From NCBI GenBank assembly GCA_033283175.1, contig JAWMQM010000001.1, positions 124,001 through 188,000 of the forward strand: DNA of 64,000 bases, in the 5' to 3' direction. This document shows, piece after piece, positions 23,818-31,307 of the stretch. Position 1 is the stretch's first letter. The number at the start of each line of letters is the position of its first letter. Source of the stretch: Pseudomaricurvus sp033283175. GTDB lineage: Bacteria > Pseudomonadota > Gammaproteobacteria > Pseudomonadales > Cellvibrionaceae. Both the position numbers and the translations under genes were made by a program. The notes under the pieces are model-generated. The model had not been told where the DNA came from. It did not search any database and saw nothing but the letters and a program-made list of their open reading frames with translations.

Positions 23818-24843
23818 ATGATCAGCAGCCTGTTCACCCAGATGGGGCTCGACTACCGCATCTACGATGTGGGACGCCGCATCCAGCCGCTTGATGCAGA
23901 AACCTTTCTGCGCGTCGAACAACAACTCATTCCCTACCCCGCCCCCTACCTGCGTCAGGCGTGGCTGGCACTGCTGCTGCGGGACAGTGACAGCCCTGCG
24001 CTGCCACTGCTGTGGTTTATCCGCCTGCCACTGGACGAGCAGGGCTTCCTCGACGCGCAGCCCCGTGACCGGCTGGTAAAGCAGCTGCTGATCGCCCTCG
24101 CTCCACAGGAGACTGAAAGCGAACAGGCCCGACAGCTGGCGGCGGTACTGGAGAACAATCCCTGCCTGTTCCAGCCGGCCCCGGAACGCCAGGCCAGCAT
24201 GCACGCCCGCGCCTCACTGGATCTCGGCCTGACACCCGGCGACCACTATGGAGCCGCACTGGACTATCTCGCCGGTGATCTGGGCCAGTGGCAACAGCTG
24301 CCGCTGCAAGGACTGGCCGACGTGGCAGTGCGTTGCGCCGAACACAGTCACTTGTTACAGCACACGATTGCCACCATACCCGCGGAACCGCTGCAGCAGC
24401 TTTGCCACTGCCTGGAAAACGCCACCCCCGACAGGGCCCTGGCCACCGCGTTGTGCCAACGGCTGCAGGCAGAGGCCACAGCCGGCGACAGGGATTCACT
24501 GGTCGCAGCGCTGGTACGGGCTCTCTCCCACAGCGATGACATGGAGCTGCGCCAATCGGCACTGCAACAACTGCTGTCCGGGCAACCAGGCGTAGAAGTG
24601 CTGGTGGCCATTGCCAGCCGCTGCCCCTGGGACCTGACCCAGCCCGCCCTGTTCCGGGAGTTTCTGTCCAGCCTGCAAGCCCACCCGCCGGCGCTGCTGG
24701 AGCAGCTGCTGGGGGAGCTGCTCTTCGACCCCCGTCTGCGTCCGCACCTGCTGCCAGTACTGCGGGACCCGCAACTGGAACCGGGTCTGCAACAGGCCCT
24801 CAGCCACCTGCTGGCGGCAGCCGACAACAGCCGCCACCACTGA
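23818..24843 (+). CDS. DUF3549 family protein
   Basis: A 341-residue soluble protein. The N-terminal third matches DUF3549 as I know it: LFTQMGLDYRIYDVGRRIQ, YLRQAWLALLL, LLWFIRLPLDEQG. The C-terminal two thirds are leucine- and glutamine-rich helical repeats that look like an armadillo/HEAT-type solenoid. Function unknown. It follows ychJ by 136 bp on the same strand. Confidence 0.82.
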   Translation: MISSLFTQMGLDYRIYDVGRRIQPLDAETFLRVEQQLIPYPAPYLRQAWLALLLRDSDSPALPLLWFIRLPLDEQGFLDAQPRDRLVKQLLIALAPQETESEQARQLAAVLENNPCLFQPAPERQASMHARASLDLGLTPGDHYGAALDYLAGDLGQWQQLPLQGLADVAVRCAEHSHLLQHTIATIPAEPLQQLCHCLENATPDRALATALCQRLQAEATAGDRDSLVAALVRALSHSDDMELRQSALQQLLSGQPGVEVLVAIASRCPWDLTQPALFREFLSSLQAHPPALLEQLLGELLFDPRLRPHLLPVLRDPQLEPGLQQALSHLLAAADNSRHH

Positions 24844-25037
24844 CCGCAGCCAGCGTCGGGTACCCTTATATAAACCGGGGTTATCAATTATCAGAATGCT
24901 CTAATAAATCCGTCTGAGTGAGCCCCGGAAGTGTGATTGCAGGCGCAGTTCGGCGCCACCGGGCAAGGCTATGATGACAGCCAGTCAACGGGGTTGATCC
25001 CCTGACTGAGACCCTCCACCCCGGACTGGCTGCCGAC

Positions 25038-25481
25038 ATGAAATACCTTGCTATAACCCTGCTTTCAATGACCCTTGGCGGCTTTGGCCAAAGCGCCTAC
25101 AGCGAACCGGACAGCTGGTTGCTGGCCAAGTACGATCTTGATGGTGACGCCCAGATCAGCGCCGAGGAGATTGCCGAGAAGAAGGCCCGGCTGTTTACCC
25201 TGCTGGACCACAACCGCGATGGTGTGGTGGCTTTTGAGGAGTATCAAAGCGCTGACCAGAGCAAACGTCACGGCCTGCTGCAGGCACGCTTCAACAAGCT
25301 GGACACGGACCAGGACGGCAACGTCAGCGAAGCCGAATACGCTTCTTACATGGGGCTGTTCAGCCACTTTGACAACGACGGCGATGGCCGCCTCAGCAGC
25401 GAGGAGGTTGAGCAGCAGCACAACAGCGCCAGCAACGACACTTACTGCCTGCTGTGGTTCTGTGTGCGCAAGGAGCTGTAG
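25038..25481 (+). CDS. Secreted four-EF-hand calcium-binding protein
   Basis: A 147-residue protein with a signal peptide (residues 1-22) and four EF-hand loops at about 33-44 (DLDGDAQISAEE), 57-68 (DHNRDGVVAFEE), 89-100 (DTDQDGNVSEAE) and 112-123 (DNDGDGRLSSEE). All keep the D-x-D/N-x-D-G core and the final glutamate, so calcium binding is expected in the periplasm or outside. Two cysteines near the C-terminus (YCLLWFC) may form a disulfide. The gene stops only three bases before the convergent pyrB stop. The 194 bp upstream show no recognisable site. Confidence 0.88.
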   Translation: MKYLAITLLSMTLGGFGQSAYSEPDSWLLAKYDLDGDAQISAEEIAEKKARLFTLLDHNRDGVVAFEEYQSADQSKRHGLLQARFNKLDTDQDGNVSEAEYASYMGLFSHFDNDGDGRLSSEEVEQQHNSASNDTYCLLWFCVRKEL

Positions 25482-25484
25482 GTA

Positions 25485-26495
25485 TCAGCGAAGACCGCGA
25501 TACCAGTTAACATCGCGGGCGTGGGCGTCCACCTGATCCGCCACATCCAGAATCAGCGCAAACAACGCCATGCGCACCAGTACCCCATTATCCGCCTGAC
25601 GGAATATCGCCAGATTGGGGTTATGGTTGAGGTCGTTATCCAGCTCGTTGGCGTCGGCCCGTGAGTCCCGCGGCAGAGGGTGCATGATCACGGTATTGGG
25701 CTCACAGTACTGGGTGTAGATCGCCTGGTTGAGACGGAAGCGGCCGCGATAGAGGTTGGCCTCTTCTTTCGACGCAAAACGCTCTTCCTGAATACGGGTC
25801 GAATAGGCGATATCCACGTGGCCAATGCCGTGCAGCAGATCGTCAGAGATGGTCACTTCCACACCGGCATTGCGCATCTGCTCCACCACATATTCCGGCA
25901 TCGCCAGCTCTTGCGGCGCCACCAGAGTCACCTGCACACGATCAAACAGACACAACAGTTTGCAGAGGGAGTGCACGGTGCGGCCATATTTAAGATCGCC
26001 GATCATGGCAATGCGCAGGCCATCCACCGTACGACCGCGGTCGGCCAGCTCCTTGCGGATGGTGTAGAGATCCAGCAACGCCTGACTGGGGTGCTCGTTG
26101 GGGCCGTCGCCGCCATTGATCACCGGCACGCGACTGGCGGCAGCAAACTCCGCCACCGACCCCGCTTCCGGGTGGCGCATGCAGATCACATCGCTGTAGC
26201 CGGAGAGCACCCGGGCGGTGTCGTAGAGGGACTCGCCTTTGGAAATGGCCGAACTTTTGAAGCCGGTGGTTTCACGGACTTCACCACCGAGAAGATTGAA
26301 GGCCGCGCCGAAGCTGACGCGGGTGCGGGTGCTGGGTTCAAAGAACATGTTGCCGAGGATGGCGCCTTCCAGCACCCGGGTCACGCGCTTGCGTTGCGCG
26401 TAGGGCTCCATGTTGTCGGCGACGCGGAATATCCGCTCAATATCGGCACGCTCAAACTGCGTAATCGACAAGATATGTGCGCCTGTGAACTCCAT
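25485..26495 (-). CDS. pyrB: Aspartate carbamoyltransferase, catalytic chain
   Basis: A 336-residue enzyme for the committed step of pyrimidine synthesis. The carbamoyl-phosphate site is FFEPSTRTRVSF, followed by GDGPNEHPSQALLDLYTI and the MHPLPRDSRADANELD aspartate-site loop. It is longer than the 311-residue E. coli chain, and no pyrI or pyrC-like partner is adjacent, so its quaternary structure is open. The frame opens at 26561, but the ATG at 26495 has GGAG upstream and begins with the conserved MEFTGAHILS. Confidence 0.92.
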   Translation of the reverse strand: MEFTGAHILSITQFERADIERIFRVADNMEPYAQRKRVTRVLEGAILGNMFFEPSTRTRVSFGAAFNLLGGEVRETTGFKSSAISKGESLYDTARVLSGYSDVICMRHPEAGSVAEFAAASRVPVINGGDGPNEHPSQALLDLYTIRKELADRGRTVDGLRIAMIGDLKYGRTVHSLCKLLCLFDRVQVTLVAPQELAMPEYVVEQMRNAGVEVTISDDLLHGIGHVDIAYSTRIQEERFASKEEANLYRGRFRLNQAIYTQYCEPNTVIMHPLPRDSRADANELDNDLNHNPNLAIFRQADNGVLVRMALFALILDVADQVDAHARDVNWYRGLR

Positions 26496-26531
26496 ACACG
26501 CTCCGTTGCCCAGCCAGTTAAAACCGGCGCT

Positions 26532-26580
26532 ATTGTAGCTCCGCCCCTGACATTGCACCATCGCAATTTTGCGATCGCAA
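26532..26580 (-). promoter_or_regulatory. pyrB upstream region: overlapping palindromes and a -10-like box
   Basis: Three TCGCAA half-sites in alternating orientation (26561-26566, 26569-26574, 26575-26580) make two overlapping palindromes, one of them TTGCGATCGCAA. On the minus strand TACAAT at 26537-26532 is a possible -10 box, 37 bp in front of the pyrB start. No good -35 was seen. It may be an activator or repressor site; the regulator is unknown. Confidence 0.35.
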
Positions 26581-26602
26581 CCAACCTCTCATCCGGCCGG
26601 CC

Positions 26603-27208
26603 TCAGAACAACTCCATCTGCTCGATGGCCGCCCGCACCGGTCCGAAGGAGGTGCGGTGGATCGGCGTCACACCCAGGCGGGCGATGGCGTCCATGTGCA
26701 TTTTGGTGGGGTAGCCCTTATGACCGGCGAAGCCATAGCCGGGGTAGACCTTCTCAAAGGCTTCCATTTCCCGATCACGGGTCACCTTGGCGAGGATGGA
26801 GGCAGCACTAATGGCGGGCACACGGCTATCCCCTTTTACCACCGCCTCGGCACTGTAGGACCAGCGGGGAATCTTGTTGCCGTCCACCCATACATGCTCC
26901 GGCACCAGCTGCAGCCCCTCGACGGCCCGGGTCATGGCCAGCAGGCTGGCCTGCAAAATATTGATGCTGTCGATTTCCGCTACCGTGGCCCTGGCAATGG
27001 AGTAGCTGAGAGCGTGGTTGCGGATTTCATCAAAGAGCTGCTCGCGCTTTTTCTCCGTCAGCTTTTTGGAATCATTCAGTCCCACGATGGGCCTGGCGGG
27101 GTCGAGAATCACCGCGGCCGCCACCACATCCCCGGCCAATGGGCCACGGCCCACTTCATCCACACCGGCTCCAAGGCTGCCACCATAGCAACTGACAAAC
27201 TTTTCCAT
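26603..27208 (-). CDS. rnhB: Ribonuclease HII
   Basis: A 201-residue enzyme that cuts RNA in RNA/DNA hybrids and removes ribonucleotides. The metal-binding carboxylates are in GAGVDEVGRGPLAGDVVAAA, in HVWVDGNKIP and in SAASILAKVTRD. The start at 27208 is one base after the lpxB stop; the longer frame would overlap lpxB. The lpxB-rnhB order is typical of Pseudomonas; the usual downstream dnaE is absent and pyrB follows instead. Confidence 0.94.
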   Translation of the reverse strand: MEKFVSCYGGSLGAGVDEVGRGPLAGDVVAAAVILDPARPIVGLNDSKKLTEKKREQLFDEIRNHALSYSIARATVAEIDSINILQASLLAMTRAVEGLQLVPEHVWVDGNKIPRWSYSAEAVVKGDSRVPAISAASILAKVTRDREMEAFEKVYPGYGFAGHKGYPTKMHMDAIARLGVTPIHRTSFGPVRAAIEQMELF

Positions 27209-27209
27209 A

Positions 27210-28349
27210 TCAGACTCCGCGCTGCTGCAAGCCGCTGGCAATGGCTTCGGCCGCCCGCTCACTGGCGTCGCAGCGGATGCTCTGGTGCAGGCGGGTAAAC
27301 TCCTCGCGGATGAATTCGCTGCGATGCGGCTGCTGCAGGAATACCAGCAGCTCGTCGGCAATGCGTTCCGGTGTTGCTTCGTCCTGCAACAGCTCAGGCA
27401 CCAGTGGCTTGCCGGCGAGCAGGTTGGGCAGGGAGAAGAAGCGGGTTTTGACCAGCCGAGAAAGAATGGCGTAGGAGAGCCAGGCGAACCTGTACACCAC
27501 CACCATGGGGCGCTTGAGCAACATCGCCTCCAACGTCGTGGTACCGGAAGCCATGGCCACCACATCCGCCGCTGACATCACCTGCTGGGACTGCCCGTCC
27601 ACCACAGTCAGGGGCAACGGTGGCAACTGCTGCAGCTGGGCCTCTATCTGCCGGCGCCGGGCGGCATTGGCCGCAGGCACCAGAAAATACACATTGGCGG
27701 CCCTGCCCTGCAGACGCCTGGCAGCCTCCCACAACAGCGGGCCAATCATTTTTACTTCACCACCGCGACTGCCCGGCATCAACGCCACCACCGTGCCAGC
27801 CGACTCCAGCTGCAGTTGGCGGCGAGCTGCGGCCTGGTCGTTCTGCAACGGTATGTCATCCGCCAGCGGGTGGCCGACAAAACAGACCGGCACCTGATGC
27901 TGGCGATAGAAGTCCGCCTCGAAGGGCAGCAGGGTGAGCATCAGGTCCACGGCGCGGGCGATTTTGACGATACGCTTCTGCCGCCAGGCCCATACCGACG
28001 GGCTGACGTAGTGGACGGTAAAAATACCTGCCCTGCGCAATTTCTCTTCTATGGTGAGGTTGAAATCCGGGGAGTCGATGCCGATAAATACATCCGGTGG
28101 ATTGTCGATAAAGTGACGGATGATCTGTTTACGAATCCGCAACAGCTCCGGCAGGCGCTTGAGCGGCTCCACCAGTCCCATCACCGCCAGCCGCTCCTGC
28201 TCAAAAAAGCTGTGGAAGCCAGCCGCGATCATGCGTTCACCGCCAATACCCTCAAAGCGGGCTGTGGGGTAACGGCGCTGTAAGGCTGCCATCAAACCGG
28301 CCCCGAGGATATCCCCCGAGGCCTCTCCCACCACAATTCCAATGCGCAT
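27210..28349 (-). CDS. lpxB: Lipid-A-disaccharide synthase
   Basis: A 379-residue GT-B glycosyltransferase that joins UDP-diacylglucosamine and lipid X. Diagnostic stretches: IGIVVGEASGDILGAGLM at the N-terminus, GIDSPDFNLTIEEKLR, HYVSPSVWAWRQKRI, MPGSRGGEVKMIGPLL and ASGTTTLEAMLLKRPMVVVY. It acts at the inner face of the cytoplasmic membrane. Nine bases separate it from lpxA. Confidence 0.96.
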   Translation of the reverse strand: MRIGIVVGEASGDILGAGLMAALQRRYPTARFEGIGGERMIAAGFHSFFEQERLAVMGLVEPLKRLPELLRIRKQIIRHFIDNPPDVFIGIDSPDFNLTIEEKLRRAGIFTVHYVSPSVWAWRQKRIVKIARAVDLMLTLLPFEADFYRQHQVPVCFVGHPLADDIPLQNDQAAARRQLQLESAGTVVALMPGSRGGEVKMIGPLLWEAARRLQGRAANVYFLVPAANAARRRQIEAQLQQLPPLPLTVVDGQSQQVMSAADVVAMASGTTTLEAMLLKRPMVVVYRFAWLSYAILSRLVKTRFFSLPNLLAGKPLVPELLQDEATPERIADELLVFLQQPHRSEFIREEFTRLHQSIRCDASERAAEAIASGLQQRGV

Positions 28350-28358
28350 GTTGAGGCC

Positions 28359-29138
28359 TTAACGCACAATTCCGCGAGTGGATTGCTGCAGGGATTCAAT
28401 CAGCAGGTTGACCGGCTCACAGCTTTCCGCCAGCAACTGCAATTCACGCACCGCTTCCTCCGTAGTCAGTCCACGGCGATAGACCAGCTTGAACGCCTTA
28501 TTGAGGGTAGCAATATCCTCTTTGCTGAAACCGCGACGGCGCAGGCCTTCGCTGTTAATGCTCTTGGCTGCCACCGGGTTGCCGGCCACCATCACATAGG
28601 CCGGCACATCCTTGCCGATGGCACTGGCCATGCCGGTAAAGCAGTGGGCGCCAATATGGCAGAACTGGTGTACCAGGGTATAACCACTGAGGATGGCCCA
28701 GTCGCCCACATGCACATGGCCCGCCAGCGAGGCGTTATTGACCAGAATACAGTTGTTGCCGATCACACTGTCGTGACCGATATGGACATAGGCCATCAAC
28801 AGGTTGTTGTCGCCAATGGTGGTTTCACTGCGATCCTGCACAGTGCCGCGATGGATAGTCACACCTTCACGAATGATATTGTTGTCACCAATCACCAGTC
28901 GGGTGGCCTCACCCTTGTATTTCAGGTCCGGGGTATCTTCACCCACGGTGGAAAACTGGTAGATATGGTTACCGGCGCCGATACGAGTCGGACCCTTAAT
29001 CACCACGTGGGATTCAATCCGGCTTCCAGGACCGATTTCCACATCGGCGCCGATAACGGTCCACGGCCCCACACTGACATCGTCTGCCAGCCGCGCCGTT
29101 GGATCAATAATCGCTCTCGGATCAATCAAGTTTGACAA
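28359..29138 (-). CDS. lpxA: UDP-N-acetylglucosamine acyltransferase
   Basis: A 259-residue left-handed beta-helix trimer that starts lipid A synthesis. Hexapeptide repeats run from ARLADDVSVGPWTVIG to about residue 190; the catalytic histidine is in MAYVHIGHDSVIGNNCILVN. A helical C-terminal domain follows (GFSKEDIATLNKAFKLVYR). It lies 11 bp after fabZ. Confidence 0.96.
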   Translation of the reverse strand: MSNLIDPRAIIDPTARLADDVSVGPWTVIGADVEIGPGSRIESHVVIKGPTRIGAGNHIYQFSTVGEDTPDLKYKGEATRLVIGDNNIIREGVTIHRGTVQDRSETTIGDNNLLMAYVHIGHDSVIGNNCILVNNASLAGHVHVGDWAILSGYTLVHQFCHIGAHCFTGMASAIGKDVPAYVMVAGNPVAAKSINSEGLRRRGFSKEDIATLNKAFKLVYRRGLTTEEAVRELQLLAESCEPVNLLIESLQQSTRGIVR

Positions 29139-29149
29139 GTCAGCTACCC

Positions 29150-29587
29150 TTACACTTCACGATCGGCACAGACAATGGTAGCCGAGGCCGCCAGCACCCC
29201 GTCCACGGTCGCACGGCACTCGAACTTCCAGATGCCACGTTTCTCGGAAATCACCCGGGCCTCCAGGTCGAGCCTGTCGCCTGGAATAACCTGGCGCTTG
29301 AAGCGCACATTATCGGCACCGGCAAACAGGTAGATGGATCCATCGCTGGGACGCTTATCCAGGGTTTTGAAACCGAGAATACCCGCTGCCTGAGCCATCG
29401 CCTCGACAATCATTACGCCGGGAAAAATAGGCGCCTGCGGGAAATGTCCGTTGAACACTTCCTCGTTGATCGAAACATTTTTGTAGGCCCGAATCACATC
29501 CCCCTCAATCAGCTCCACCACCCGGTCAACCAGCAGAAACGGGTAGCGGTGGGGCAAATATTCTCGGATCTCTCTCACATCCATCAT
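29150..29587 (-). CDS. fabZ: (3R)-hydroxyacyl-ACP dehydratase FabZ
   Basis: A 145-residue hot-dog-fold enzyme of fatty-acid elongation. The catalytic histidine and glutamate are in NGHFPQAPIFPGVMIVEAMA; the N-terminus IREYLPHRYPFLLVDRV is typical. It competes with LpxA for hydroxyacyl-ACP, which explains its place in the lpx operon. Confidence 0.96.
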   Translation of the reverse strand: MMDVREIREYLPHRYPFLLVDRVVELIEGDVIRAYKNVSINEEVFNGHFPQAPIFPGVMIVEAMAQAAGILGFKTLDKRPSDGSIYLFAGADNVRFKRQVIPGDRLDLEARVISEKRGIWKFECRATVDGVLAASATIVCADREV

Positions 29588-29632
29588 TGGTAATTCCTGC
29601 TTAGGCTATGTCTATCTGATTGTTCTGCTTTT

Positions 29633-30661
29633 CTAGTCGGACAACTTCTTTTCCAGCGCCGCCAACCGGCCCGCCATCTGATCCAGTTGCCCGAATCTCA
29701 CCGCATTCCTGCGCCAGTTGCGGGTGGGCGCCATGCCGGTGCCGGAGGAGTAGGAGCCAGCCTCCTCAATCGACTTGGTCACCAGCGTAGTGGCACTGAT
29801 ATGTACGCCGTCAGCAATGGTGATGTGACCGGCAATACAGGCAGCGCCGGCAATGGTGCAGCGCTTGCCGATGGTGGTACTGCCGGCGATACCGGTGCAG
29901 CCAGCAATAGCCGTATTCTCGCCGATTTTGACGTTGTGGGCGATCTGTACCAGATTGTCGATTATCACACCGTCGGCAATGACCGTATTATCCAGCGCCC
30001 CGCGATCGACTGTAGTACAGGCGCCGATCTCCACTCGATCGCCAACCACGACACCGCCGAGCTGGTGAATCTTGACCCAGCCATCACGCCCCGGCGCAAA
30101 ACCGAAGCCGTCAGCACCGATCACGCAACCACTGTGAAGAATCACGTCCTCACCAATGGCAACACCGTGATAGACAGTGACATTGGCGTGCAGCCGGGTA
30201 CGGGCGCCGATAACGGTGTCTGCACCAATCACACAGCCAGGACCTATTACCGCGCCGGACCCGATCCGAACCCCCGCCGCCAGCGTCACATTGGCGCCAA
30301 TATGGGCGTCGCCTGCCACGTCGGCATCGGCATGAACCACCGCCGAGGGGTGAATGCCGGGTGCATAGTCGGTATCGGTGTTGAACAGGGCCGTCAGCCG
30401 CGCATAGCCCATGTAGGGGTTGTCCAGCAACAGCTTGTTGCCATCGTACAGGTGCGCAAAATCCGGCCGCAGGATAACCGCACTGGCCCGGGTGTCAGTC
30501 AGATAACGCTGGTAGGCCGGATTGGCAAGGAATGACAAATCGCCCTCACCCGCATCCTGCAGGGTATTAAGGGCCACGATACGACAAGTCTCATCCCCCA
30601 CCAGCTGCGCATCCAGGTGCTGCGCCAGCGAGGCCAAGGTCCAAACCTGTGATTCTGTCAT
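29633..30661 (-). CDS. lpxD: UDP-3-O-acylglucosamine N-acyltransferase
   Basis: A 342-residue protein. N-terminal uridine-binding domain (LASLAQHLDAQLVGDE, GDLSFLANPAYQRYL), then a left-handed beta helix with hexapeptide repeats (NVTLAAGVRIGSGAVIG onward). The catalytic histidine is expected in DNLVQIAHNVKIGENTAIAG. A C-terminal helix (FGQLDQMAGRLAALEKKLSD) closes the protein. It is the first gene after the skp terminator. Confidence 0.96.
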   Translation of the reverse strand: MTESQVWTLASLAQHLDAQLVGDETCRIVALNTLQDAGEGDLSFLANPAYQRYLTDTRASAVILRPDFAHLYDGNKLLLDNPYMGYARLTALFNTDTDYAPGIHPSAVVHADADVAGDAHIGANVTLAAGVRIGSGAVIGPGCVIGADTVIGARTRLHANVTVYHGVAIGEDVILHSGCVIGADGFGFAPGRDGWVKIHQLGGVVVGDRVEIGACTTVDRGALDNTVIADGVIIDNLVQIAHNVKIGENTAIAGCTGIAGSTTIGKRCTIAGAACIAGHITIADGVHISATTLVTKSIEEAGSYSSGTGMAPTRNWRRNAVRFGQLDQMAGRLAALEKKLSD

Positions 30662-30695
30662 GCACTATCCGCCGCAAATTGCCGGGAGCCACAAT

Positions 30696-30731
30696 AAAAA
30701 CGCCGCTGCCGGGGCAAAGGCCCGGCAGCGG
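30696..30731 (-). terminator. Intrinsic terminator after skp
   Basis: On the minus strand CCGCTGCCGGG and its complement (30731-30721 and 30713-30703) form an 11-bp stem, followed by TTTTT (30700-30696). It separates bamA-skp from the lpx genes; lpxD must be reached by read-through or its own promoter. Confidence 0.85.
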
Positions 30732-30750
30732 TCTCCGTAATCCTGGCAGA

Positions 30751-31263
30751 TTACTTCATTTTGTTCAGTTTTGCTGTGAGCTCGGCGGTGATGTTTTGGG
30801 GTTCGCTGGCCCACATTACCGCGCGGGCGTCCAGCACCATACCGATACCTTCAGTGGCGATAACCTCTTTCAGGGCCGCGTTGGCCTTGGGGCCCAGTTC
30901 CTTCATAACAGCGGCTATCACTTCGCGCTGTTCGGCTGCCAGCTTTTCCGACACCAGCTTAAGTTCGGCCCTGGCGTACTCGCCCTTCTTGAAGTGTTCG
31001 GCTTTCTTCTCAGGGCTCCAGGTCATCCCCTTGGTTTCAGCCTGCTTGTTCATATTGGTCAGCTCGGCACGCAGTCGCTCTTCCTGGGACTTCATGGTGG
31101 CGTAATCAGCACGGGATTCCAGCGCAGCCACCGCCTTTTTGGCGCGGTCAGTCTGCATAATGGCACCCTGTACGTCGCAGACCACGATTTTGCCGGCCGC
31201 CAGGGCCGCCGTGGAAAACAACAGTGCGGCCAGCGCCAGTGATACGTACTTCAAGTTCTTCAC
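30751..31263 (-). CDS. skp: Periplasmic chaperone Skp/OmpH
   Basis: A 170-residue protein with a signal peptide (VSLALAALLFSTAALAAGK). The mature part opens with KIVVCDVQGAIMQTDRAKKA and continues in charged coiled-coil arms, as in the trimeric Skp that carries unfolded outer-membrane proteins to BamA. It follows bamA by 44 bp. Confidence 0.92.
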   Translation of the reverse strand: MKNLKYVSLALAALLFSTAALAAGKIVVCDVQGAIMQTDRAKKAVAALESRADYATMKSQEERLRAELTNMNKQAETKGMTWSPEKKAEHFKKGEYARAELKLVSEKLAAEQREVIAAVMKELGPKANAALKEVIATEGIGMVLDARAVMWASEPQNITAELTAKLNKMK

Positions 31264-31307
31264 ATTAATCTCCCGATATTCTCGTTATAGTCGTCTCTTG
31301 TACGCGG

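Noticed and set aside
26571..26578. GCGATCGC as a HIP1-type iterated palindrome
   Set aside because: HIP1 is defined by very high frequency in cyanobacteria; a single copy within a larger palindrome is no evidence.
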